Assembly (NCBI GenBank): GCA_003242205.1
Contig: QGUR01000077.1
Location: 1-16,408 of the forward strand
Source: Chloroflexota bacterium
Lineage (GTDB): Bacteria; Chloroflexota; Anaerolineae; Aggregatilineales; Phototrophicaceae
Direction of reading: 5' to 3'
Length of the DNA stretch: 16,408 bases
Both the position numbers and the translations under genes were made by a program. Of the stretch, positions 6,752 to 13,561 are shown piece after piece. Position 1 is the first letter of the stretch; each line of letters starts with the position of its first letter. The notes beneath the pieces were generated by a model. It was not told the origin of the DNA, searched no databases, and saw nothing but the letters and a program-made list of their open reading frames with translations.

Positions 6752-7855
6752 ATGAGCGACATCAGACTTGAGCGACTGGCCGATATTCTGGTCAATTATT
6801 CGACGTCCGTACAACCTGGCGAATGGGTGGGCATTCTTGGCGACACTGCTGCCCTGCCCGCGTTGCGCGCGGTTTACCGGAAGGTCATTCAGGCTGGCGG
6901 CTACCCAACGCTCATCCTCAACGACGAGCAGATGTTGCGTACGCTGCTGCGCGAAGGCAACGACGACCAGTTGAACTGGCTCGATCCCAGCCAGTCACTC
7001 TATTACGACAAGGCCGATGTCTACATCCGCGTAAACGCACCGTCGAATACCCGTGCCATGACGACCATCGACGCCCGGCGCAACCAGATGTTGCAGAAAG
7101 CCCGCCGCCCTTGGCTCGACACACGCATGCGCCGCGCCGCCGAAGGCAAAATGAAGTGGGTCGGAACCATGTACCCGACCGAGGCGCTGGCTCAGGAAGC
7201 GGGTATGAGTCTGGAAGAATACGAAGACTTCCTGTATGGCGCGACTTTCGCCGACCGCGAAGACCCGGTGAGCGAATGGCGGAAGATGGGCGAAATGCAG
7301 CAGCAGAAAATCGACTGGCTGAAAGGCCGAAAGATTGTCAAAGTCGAGGGGCCAAACGCCGATCTGGAGCTTTCCATTGAAGGGCGCGTGTTCATCAACG
7401 CCTGTGGCGAACACAACATGCCCGATGGAGAAATCTTCACCGGCCCGGTCGAAGACTCGGTGAACGGCTGGATTCGTTTCACTTATCCGTCGATTGTCGC
7501 CGGGCGGGCCGTAGAAGGCATCGAGCTGCGTTTCGAGCAGGGCAAGGTCGTGGAAGCCAGTTCAAAGACCAATCAGGATTTGTTGTACGCCCAGTTGGAC
7601 ACCGATCCGGGCGCGCGCTATCTGGGCGAGTTCGCCATCGGCACCAACTTCGGCATCAACCGCTTCACCGGCATGATCCTGTTCGACGAGAAAATCGGCG
7701 GCACGATTCACTGCGCCATTGGCCGCAGCTATGCCGAGACCGGCGGCAGAAACGAAAGCGCCGTTCACTGGGACATGATCTGCGATATGCGTACCGACAG
7801 CACCATCACTGTCGACGGCGATCTGTTCTACAAGAACGGCGAGTTTGTCGTCTAG
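6752..7855 (+). CDS. M29-family aminopeptidase (thermophilic metalloprotease)
   Basis: M29 peptidases (AmpS, PepS, aminopeptidase T) remove N-terminal residues from peptides with a two-metal centre in the cytoplasm. The 367-residue product is close to family length. The metal-ligand set is visible: E227 in MPDGEIFTGP, E293 in LGEFAIGTN, H320 and Y327 in GGTIHCAIGRSYAETGG, and H339/D341 in V-H-W-D-M-I-C-D. The N-terminal half contains the family's L-V-N-Y-S-T-S-V-Q-P-G-E-W-V and the substrate-side P-S-N-T-R-A-M. AAAGG at 6740-6744, 7 nt before the ATG, supports the start. The gene may support peptide turnover; nothing in the context points to a specific substrate. A 28-nt gap leads to the next gene. 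Confidence 0.93.
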   Translation: MSDIRLERLADILVNYSTSVQPGEWVGILGDTAALPALRAVYRKVIQAGGYPTLILNDEQMLRTLLREGNDDQLNWLDPSQSLYYDKADVYIRVNAPSNTRAMTTIDARRNQMLQKARRPWLDTRMRRAAEGKMKWVGTMYPTEALAQEAGMSLEEYEDFLYGATFADREDPVSEWRKMGEMQQQKIDWLKGRKIVKVEGPNADLELSIEGRVFINACGEHNMPDGEIFTGPVEDSVNGWIRFTYPSIVAGRAVEGIELRFEQGKVVEASSKTNQDLLYAQLDTDPGARYLGEFAIGTNFGINRFTGMILFDEKIGGTIHCAIGRSYAETGGRNESAVHWDMICDMRTDSTITVDGDLFYKNGEFVV

Positions 7856-7883
7856 CCGCCTGGCCAACGGGAGAAGGAGACTG

Positions 7884-8810
7884 ATGAGCGAGCGCGACCT
7901 GATGTTCTGCGCCGATTGTTCGCGTCAGGTTGGTGAGCAGTTATTCCATACCGCCCCACGCGCCGATTACTGGCTCCTGATTGAATATGACGCATCGTGG
8001 GGAGCAAAAGCGCTGGCTGAAAGCGCGCTGCCCAAACAGATAAAAGCGCGTCTGCAAGCGTGGCAGGACAGGACGCCAAACGCCAAGGTGCTGTTCATCA
8101 AGCGGGCGTCGAGCCGCCGCGACAGCGCGCGCGTCTATCTGGCGCACACGCGCGAGGTCGATCCGGTCCTCTACAGGTTCGATCTGGAAGCGCACGCAGA
8201 CCTGTTGACGCTTGATCTCGATGGTATCACGGCGGGCGACAGCCGCTTCGATGCTCACCGAACGGATGAAAAAGTCTGTCTTGTGTGCACGAATGGCCGG
8301 CGAGACGCTGCCTGCAGCCGCTACGGCACGCCCTTCTATCACGCCTTGCGGGGCGTTCTGGGCGAGGCCGTCTGGCAGTCAACCCATGTCGGCGGGCATC
8401 GCTTCGCGGCAAACCTGTGTGTTTTGCCGTCGGGAGTCTGTTACGGTTATCTGGACGCCGACAACGCCCACGATGTCGCTGAAGCGATCCTGAATCGTGA
8501 AGTGCTAGTCAACAAAACGCGCGGGCGGTCCTGCTATTCCGCCCCGGTTCAGGCTGCCGATTATTACCTGCGCGGCGCAACCGGCGTGACGGCCATTCAG
8601 GGCATCCGGCTCGTGAACGAGAACCAGACGGGTGACCAGCAGTGGACCGTGCGGCTGGAGACTCCGCAGGATGGCCGGCTGTACGACGTCCACGTGCGCG
8701 CGGCGTTGTCCGACTGGACGGTCTTCGAGAGCACAGGCGACACCGAACCGAAACACATCCTGCAGTACCATTATGTGAGCCACGAGGAAATCACGCCGGG
8801 CGGCAAGTAG
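7884..8810 (+). CDS. Sucrase/ferredoxin-like [2Fe-2S] protein (thioredoxin-like fold)
   Basis: The 308-residue product belongs to the Suc/Fer-like family (related to yeast Apd1 and Aim32). Its C-terminal part is a thioredoxin-like ferredoxin domain. The key pattern is C135-x8-C144 in VCTNGRRDAACSRYG, followed by H168-x3-H172 in STHVGGHRFAANL, then V-L-P-S-G-V-C-Y-G. In Apd1 the equivalent two Cys and two His bind a [2Fe-2S] cluster outside the Rieske fold, so a redox or electron-carrier role is likely here; the partner is unknown. The N-terminal part also has C9 and C12 (F-C-A-D-C), which could be structural. ATG 7884 is preferred over an in-frame upstream start at 7845 that overlaps the aminopeptidase, because AAGGAG (7874-7879) lies just before it. 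The domain near 245-308 resembles no motif I know. A terminator follows. Confidence 0.85.
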   Translation: MSERDLMFCADCSRQVGEQLFHTAPRADYWLLIEYDASWGAKALAESALPKQIKARLQAWQDRTPNAKVLFIKRASSRRDSARVYLAHTREVDPVLYRFDLEAHADLLTLDLDGITAGDSRFDAHRTDEKVCLVCTNGRRDAACSRYGTPFYHALRGVLGEAVWQSTHVGGHRFAANLCVLPSGVCYGYLDADNAHDVAEAILNREVLVNKTRGRSCYSAPVQAADYYLRGATGVTAIQGIRLVNENQTGDQQWTVRLETPQDGRLYDVHVRAALSDWTVFESTGDTEPKHILQYHYVSHEEITPGGK

Positions 8811-8839
8811 CCATTCAGCCGGAAAGCACAGGCAAGCAG

Positions 8840-8873
8840 GGACGGGGCGCGATCATGTCGCCCCGTCCGTTTT
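8840..8873 (+). terminator. Intrinsic terminator of the rightward operon
   Basis: A perfect 10-bp GC-rich stem (GGACGGGGCG, 8840-8849, and CGCCCCGTCC, 8859-8868) with a 9-nt loop is followed by GTTTTCT. It lies 29 nt after the stop of the ferredoxin-like gene and between two converging genes. On the minus strand the stem is followed by CTGCTTGC, so it should work mainly rightward. Confidence 0.85.
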
Positions 8874-8892
8874 CTGGCACAATGGTTGCCGG

Positions 8893-9717
8893 CTAACCGG
8901 CGGGCGACTCGGAAGCGGCGCGATTGACAGACGCCAGATCCCGGAAGCGCACCAGTTCAATCCCGCGTTCGCGAATGCGCGCCTTGATTTCCGGATCGGT
9001 CAGCAGGGCCAGTTCGGTTTCGCGGGGCCGGTGATAGGCGCTGATGCGTATCAGTTCGGCGTCAGCGTAACCCGGATGACACATCAGTTCCGTAACGATG
9101 TCTGGCTGAAGGTTGTCGATACACTCCAACAGCCGCTGCCGGGTCGCGCCGGAATCGTAAAACGTCAGTTCGATCCGGTCCGTCGTCAGCACACCATACT
9201 GAGCGAGCAACGCACTGGCAACAGACTCCAGTTCCGGGCGGATGAACGGGTTGCGTATGGCCACGCCGTACTCCGACGCCAAATCCAGCGCCACGCGCAG
9301 CGTATGCTCGTTTCGCATTACCACGTGATGATGGCTGTCGATATGGTCAATCGGGATGCCCGTTTCGAGGAAGCGCTCGATCTGCGCGCGCCATTCGTCC
9401 CGAAGCTCAACCGGATTCATCCCCTCGACTGCCTCGATGATTTGCAGCACCGAGTAGAACCGGCCATCGCGCCGGACCAGAGTCGGCACTTTCTCCGGCG
9501 GTCGCACCGGTTTGCCCTGAGTCAGCACCAGATGAACGCCAAAACCGAGGTTCGGACACAATTCGCGCCCGAGTTTCAGATCAGCCATGACTGACGGCAT
9601 ATTCATCATCGCCGTGGTCGTCGTGAGAATGCCGTCAAGGTGCGCCCGGCGAATGCCTTCCGAAACGCCTTCAGTCAGCCCGTAGTCGTCCGCGTTTACG
9701 ATCAGTCGTGTCGCCAA
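8893..9717 (-). CDS. YdjC/ChbG-like carbohydrate deacetylase
   Basis: YdjC/ChbG proteins are metal-dependent deacetylases acting on N-acetylated sugars such as chitooligosaccharides. The 274-residue product starts with RLIVNADDYGLT, where D10/D11 are catalytic and metal-binding residues. H62 (G-V-H-L-V-L-T-Q-G), D127-S-H129-H-H and H214 (M-C-H-P-G-Y-A-D) complete the family pattern. The start is the TTG at 9717-9715, with AAGG at 9727-9730 placed 9 nt upstream. This puts the start of the family domain at residue 4. A longer open frame reaching to 9879 exists but lies inside carB in another frame and adds an Arg-rich stretch unlike the family. The gene overlaps the carB 3' end by 47 nt and probably depends on carB translation. 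Its link to arginine/pyrimidine synthesis is unclear; it may simply ride on the operon. The sugar substrate is unknown. Confidence 0.88.
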   Translation of the reverse strand: MATRLIVNADDYGLTEGVSEGIRRAHLDGILTTTTAMMNMPSVMADLKLGRELCPNLGFGVHLVLTQGKPVRPPEKVPTLVRRDGRFYSVLQIIEAVEGMNPVELRDEWRAQIERFLETGIPIDHIDSHHHVVMRNEHTLRVALDLASEYGVAIRNPFIRPELESVASALLAQYGVLTTDRIELTFYDSGATRQRLLECIDNLQPDIVTELMCHPGYADAELIRISAYHRPRETELALLTDPEIKARIRERGIELVRFRDLASVNRAASESPAG

Positions 9718-12700
9718 CGTATTCAGCCTTGTTGTGGTGTGCCTGCAGGCTCCGAACCCGCAGGGGTTTCTTACGTAGAGTCTTGATGCTTTGAACAGCG
9801 GCCGCCGCCGCCGTGAGCGTCGTGAGAATCGGCACGTTATACAGGTGCGCCATGCCGCGAATGAGCTGGCCGTCGCCATGCGCCGTGCCGCCGCGCGGCG
9901 TATTGATAATCAGGTCAACTTCGCCCGCGCGAATCGCGTCCACGATATGCGGCGAACCTTCGCTCACCTTGTTCATATCTTCCACATGCAGCCCGACCGA
10001 GCGCAGATACTCGGCCGTGCCGCGCGTGCCTACCAGCCGGAAACCCATCGCTTCCAGATCCCGCGCTATCTTCGTCACCGCGCCCCGGTCATATGGATTC
10101 ACGCTGATAAAGACAGTCCCCTGCTGCGGCAACCAGGTATTGGCCGCGATTTCCGCTTTGGCGAAGGCGTGGCCGTAATTCGAGGCATGGCCCATCACCT
10201 CGCCGGTCGAGCGCATCTCCGGCCCCAACCGGGCATCCACGCCTGGAAACTTCTGGAACGGCAGCACCGCTTCCTTAACGAAAAAGCCATCGACGCGCGG
10301 CTCTTCCTCGAAGCCCAGATCGGCCAGCGTCTTCCCGGCAGCAATCTGCGCCGCATATCGCGCCAGCGGGTGGCCCGTCGCCTTGCTGACAAAGGGAACC
10401 GTCCGGCTGGCCCGCGGATTGACCTCCAAGACGTATACGATTTCGTCCTTTAGCGCGAACTGGATGTTGAACAACCCTTTGACGCCGAGCGCCCGCCCGA
10501 TGCGGTGGGTATATTCGCGCATGATTTCCATATGATAGTTGCTGATCTTGTACGGCGGCATGACGGATGCCGAGTCGCCGCTGTGGACGCCGGCCTCCTC
10601 GATGTGTTCCATGATGCCGCCGATGGTGACGTGCTCGCCGTCGCACAGGGCGTCAACATCGGCTTCGAAGGCGTCATCGAGGAACTGGTCGATGAGCACC
10701 GGATGCCCGGTCCACTCTACGTGCTGGTCCAGCCATTCCAGCAACATCTCGTCGTCGAAGACAATCGCCATGCCGCGCCCGCCCAGCACGTATGAGGGAC
10801 GAACAATAACCGGATAGCCGATCTCGTTGGCGACGGATAGCGCTTCTTCGCGCGACAGCGCCGTCGCGCCTGCCGGCTGCTCGATGTCCAGCTCGCGCAT
10901 GAGCGTGTTAAAGCGCTGGCGGTCTTCCGCGAGGTCAATCGTGTCGACCGGCGTGCCCCAGATCGGCGCTCCGGCGTCAGCGAGCGCGCGCGCAATATTG
11001 AGCGGAGTCTGTCCCCCGAACTGCACCAGCACGCCGTCTGGTTTCTCGCGCTCGATGATGTTCAGCACATCTTCCACGGTCAGCGGCTCGAAGTACAGGC
11101 GATCGGCAGTGTCATAGTCAGTGCTTACCGTCTCCGGGTTGCAGTTGACCATGATCGTCTCGTAGCCCAGTTCCTTGAGCGCGAAACAGGCGTGTACGCA
11201 GCAATAGTCAAATTCAATGCCCTGCCCGATGCGGTTCGGGCCGCCGCCGAGGATCATCACCTTCTTGCGGCCAGTCGGCTCGGACTCGTCCCCCTCCTCA
11301 TATGTGGAATAGAGGTAAGGCGTATGCGCTTCAAACTCGGCGGCGCAGGTATCGACACGGTAATACGATGGAACCACGCCCAGCGCTTTACGGCGGGCGC
11401 GCACGTTCATTTCCGTTTCGCCGATCAACTGAGCGATATGGGCATCGCCAAAGCCATAGCGTTTCAGCTTCCAGAAGTCACGCTCGTCGAGGCGATCCAG
11501 CGTCAGCCGCTTGTGTAGGATGGTCGACTGAATTTTCATGATGTCGGCCAACTGGCGCACAAACCACGGATCGAAGCCGGTTGTATTGACGACTTCATCC
11601 AGATCCATGCCGTTATGCAACGCCGCCGCCACCTGAAACAACCGCTGAGCTGTCGGCACGCGCATGGCAGCAGGCGGCGCTTCCAGCATCGTGTGTCCGA
11701 AGCCCAACACGCCGATATCGAGCGAGCGAATACCCTTCTGAAGCGCCTCCGGGAACGTGCGCCCAATCGCCATCACTTCGCCGATGGCCTTCATTTGCGG
11801 CCCAAGCGTACTGTCCGCGCCGGGAAACTTGGCAAAGTCCCAGCGCGGTATCTTGACGACCACATAATCGAGCGACGGCTCAAACGAGGCGGGCGTCACG
11901 CGGGTGATGTCGTTGGGAATTTCATCGAGGCTGTAGCCAACCGCAAGCATGGCGGCGATTTTGGCGATCGGAAACCCGGTTGCCTTGCTCGCCAGCGCCG
12001 AGGAACGCGATACGCGCGGGTTCATTTCGATCACGAACGTCTGGCCATCACGCGGATTCACGGCAAACTGCACGTTCGCGCCGCCCGTCGCCAGTCCCAC
12101 CCGGTCGAGGACGGCATGCGCCATATTGCGGAGGCGCTGGAATTCCTTGTCCGTCAGGGTTTGAGCCGGAGCGACCGTGATGCTGTCGCCCGTATGCACG
12201 CCCATTGGATCGAGGTTTTCGATGGCGCAGACGACGACAAAGTTGCCGCGCCCATCGCGCATCACTTCCAGCTCATACTCTTTCCAGCCCAGCACGCTCA
12301 TCTCGACCAGTACCGTATGAACCGGGCTGAGCTTCAGGCCGCGCTCGACAATCGTGCGGAGTTCTTCCTCGTTATAGGCGACGCCGCCGCCGGAACCGCC
12401 GAGCGTGAACGAGGGGCGAATGAGACACGGATAGCCGGTCAGCTCGTTGGCCACGCGCACCGCGTCCTCGACCGTACTGACCATCTCGCTCGGCGGGCAG
12501 CTCAGACCTATCTCGGTCATGGCGTCCTTGAACTGCTGGCGGTCTTCAGCCAGATCGATGCTGGCCAGCGACGCGCCGATCAACTCGACGTTGTATTTGG
12601 CGAGCGTGCCGCGCTCGTACAATTCCTTGGCCAGATTGAGCGCCGTCTGCCCGCCGACGGTCGGCAGCAAGGCATCCGGTCGCTCAATCTCAATGATCTG

Positions 12701-12925
12701 TTCGATAATGTCAGCGGTGAGCGGCTCGATATAAGTCGCGTCGGCAAATTCCGGGTCGGTCATGATCGTCGCCGGGTTCGAGTTGACGAGCACGACACGA
12801 TACCCTTGCGCGCGCAGGACTTTACACGCCTGCACGCCGCTGTAGTCAAACTCCGGCCCCTGACCAATGACAATCGCGCCAGAGCCAATCACCAGAATGG
12901 TGTGAATGTCGGTTCGTTTTGGCAT
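9671..12925 (-). CDS. carB: Carbamoyl-phosphate synthase large subunit
   Basis: CarB makes carbamoyl phosphate from bicarbonate, two ATP and the ammonia delivered by CarA. The 1084-residue protein is complete. The first synthetase half (about 1-403) opens with VIGSGAIVIGQGPEFDYSG and contains P-S-F-T-L-G-G-S-G-G-G and V-I-E-M-N-P-R-V-S-R-S-S-A. A linker/oligomerisation region spans about 404-553. The second half (about 554-935) repeats the pattern with ILGGGPNRIGQGIEFDY, P-S-Y-V-L-G-G-R-G-M and LEVNPRASRTVPFVSKATG. The C-terminal MGS-like regulatory domain (about 936-1060) has N-T-P-R-G-G-T-A-H-G-D-G-Q. The canonical end is near L-Q-A-H-H (1060-1064), so the last 20 residues are an extra tail; most of its codons overlap the start of the deacetylase gene. 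The ATG lies 3 nt after the stop of the DUF5615 gene and has only a weak Shine-Dalgarno, so coupling to that gene is likely. Confidence 0.97.
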   Translation of the reverse strand: MPKRTDIHTILVIGSGAIVIGQGPEFDYSGVQACKVLRAQGYRVVLVNSNPATIMTDPEFADATYIEPLTADIIEQIIEIERPDALLPTVGGQTALNLAKELYERGTLAKYNVELIGASLASIDLAEDRQQFKDAMTEIGLSCPPSEMVSTVEDAVRVANELTGYPCLIRPSFTLGGSGGGVAYNEEELRTIVERGLKLSPVHTVLVEMSVLGWKEYELEVMRDGRGNFVVVCAIENLDPMGVHTGDSITVAPAQTLTDKEFQRLRNMAHAVLDRVGLATGGANVQFAVNPRDGQTFVIEMNPRVSRSSALASKATGFPIAKIAAMLAVGYSLDEIPNDITRVTPASFEPSLDYVVVKIPRWDFAKFPGADSTLGPQMKAIGEVMAIGRTFPEALQKGIRSLDIGVLGFGHTMLEAPPAAMRVPTAQRLFQVAAALHNGMDLDEVVNTTGFDPWFVRQLADIMKIQSTILHKRLTLDRLDERDFWKLKRYGFGDAHIAQLIGETEMNVRARRKALGVVPSYYRVDTCAAEFEAHTPYLYSTYEEGDESEPTGRKKVMILGGGPNRIGQGIEFDYCCVHACFALKELGYETIMVNCNPETVSTDYDTADRLYFEPLTVEDVLNIIEREKPDGVLVQFGGQTPLNIARALADAGAPIWGTPVDTIDLAEDRQRFNTLMRELDIEQPAGATALSREEALSVANEIGYPVIVRPSYVLGGRGMAIVFDDEMLLEWLDQHVEWTGHPVLIDQFLDDAFEADVDALCDGEHVTIGGIMEHIEEAGVHSGDSASVMPPYKISNYHMEIMREYTHRIGRALGVKGLFNIQFALKDEIVYVLEVNPRASRTVPFVSKATGHPLARYAAQIAAGKTLADLGFEEEPRVDGFFVKEAVLPFQKFPGVDARLGPEMRSTGEVMGHASNYGHAFAKAEIAANTWLPQQGTVFISVNPYDRGAVTKIARDLEAMGFRLVGTRGTAEYLRSVGLHVEDMNKVSEGSPHIVDAIRAGEVDLIINTPRGGTAHGDGQLIRGMAHLYNVPILTTLTAAAAAVQSIKTLRKKPLRVRSLQAHHNKAEYVGDTTDRKRGRLRAD
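9727..9730 (-). promoter_or_regulatory. Ribosome binding site deciding the TTG start of the deacetylase
   Basis: AAGG on the minus strand, 9 nt upstream of the TTG at 9717 and inside the carB coding region. No ATG or GTG near the family's N-terminal motif offers a better start. Confidence 0.4.
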
Positions 12926-12928
12926 GAA

Positions 12929-13309
12929 TTACTCTGAACGTCGTCCAATCGGTAGCTGACGCACTCGAATGCGTGTTTCCTCAATGACGTTAAGGCTTCC
13001 ACGCTCCAGATCCGCCGTCACTACCGGCAAATTGTTTAGCAACACAGTGGCTTGACCGGCAGGCAAACGTAATTGAGGCCACCGAAATACAATGACTGAT
13101 GGCCGGTTTATTTGCCGTAAGGCAACTATCCGTCCAAAGTCAGTACCGGCAGACACGATTACTCGCGATTCGACAGCCGCACGATCAAAAATCTCCTCAT
13201 CTTTCGCCGAAGCCATTCCAATCTCACGCACATATAGTGCGTCATGCCCGGCGATACGGAGATTTTCAGCAAGTCGTGGTGACAAAGCGTTGTCTACGAG
13301 AGACTTCAT
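12929..13309 (-). CDS. DUF5615 family PIN-like protein, probable toxin
   Basis: DUF5615 proteins have a PIN-like (Mut7-C) nuclease-type fold and usually stand next to a DUF433 gene in toxin-antitoxin-like pairs; RNase activity is expected for the family but not proven for this member. The 126-residue product opens K-S-L-V-D6-N-A-L-S-P-R-L-A-E-N-L, then G-H-D-A-L-Y-V-R-E-I-G-M, K-D-E-E-I (D37, E38, E39) and V-I-V-S-A-G-T-D57-F-G. Most relatives have an Asp where this protein has G55 (T-x-D-x-D-F pattern), so one acidic residue may be missing and activity reduced. The ATG overlaps the antitoxin stop by 1 nt (TGATG). Five sampled rows (12961-13260) average about 52% G+C against about 65% in sampled carA and carB rows, a sign of later arrival. 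Its stop is 3 nt before carB. Confidence 0.82.
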   Translation of the reverse strand: MKSLVDNALSPRLAENLRIAGHDALYVREIGMASAKDEEIFDRAAVESRVIVSAGTDFGRIVALRQINRPSVIVFRWPQLRLPAGQATVLLNNLPVVTADLERGSLNVIEETRIRVRQLPIGRRSE

Positions 13310-13536
13310 CAGCTAACCAACGGCAGTTGTCGCTCACGCACAGCGGCGGCTGCAAAACGCAACGCCTGGTAAATATCGGCTTCCTCCAGGTCTGGATATA
13401 ACTCCAGAATTTCGGCGTTCGTCGTTCCGGACGCGACCATATCAACGACCGTTGCAACAGGGATACGCAGCCCGCGAATGCAGGGCAAGCCATCCATTTG
13501 GTCGGGGTCGAGTGTGATTCGAGGGAAGCTCATCAT
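13309..13536 (-). CDS. DUF433 family protein, probable antitoxin
   Basis: DUF433 proteins are small helix-turn-helix proteins, commonly the partner of DUF5615 genes and thought to be antitoxins that may also repress their own promoter. The 75-residue product shows the family pattern from end to end: RITLDPDQMDGLPCIRGLRI, P-V-A-T-V-V-D-M-V-A-S-G, then E-I-L-E-L-Y-P-D-L-E-E-A-D-I-Y-Q-A-L. Two adjacent ATGs (13536 and 13533) could both serve; AGGA lies 5 and 8 nt before them, so the second has the better spacing. The gap to the carA stop is 25 nt. Gene order (antitoxin first, then toxin, 1-nt overlap) is the usual one for such pairs. Confidence 0.85.
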   Translation of the reverse strand: MMSFPRITLDPDQMDGLPCIRGLRIPVATVVDMVASGTTNAEILELYPDLEEADIYQALRFAAAAVRERQLPLVS

Positions 13537-13561
13537 GTTCTTCCTGCAACTATCGCGCGCT

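Noticed and set aside
8888..8901. Small inverted repeat GCCGG-CTAA-CCGGC at the end of the deacetylase gene
   Set aside because: Only 5 bp of stem, it overlaps the stop codon and no T-run follows on the minus strand, so it is not counted as a terminator.
9718..9879. Longer N-terminus for the YdjC-like deacetylase
   Set aside because: It would lie within carB, is Arg-rich and unlike the family, whose motif begins 4 residues after the TTG at 9717.
11615..12937. Long open frame on the plus strand (440 codons)
   Set aside because: It is antisense to carB; the product is rich in Arg and His with no recognisable domain, the usual look of a shadow frame.
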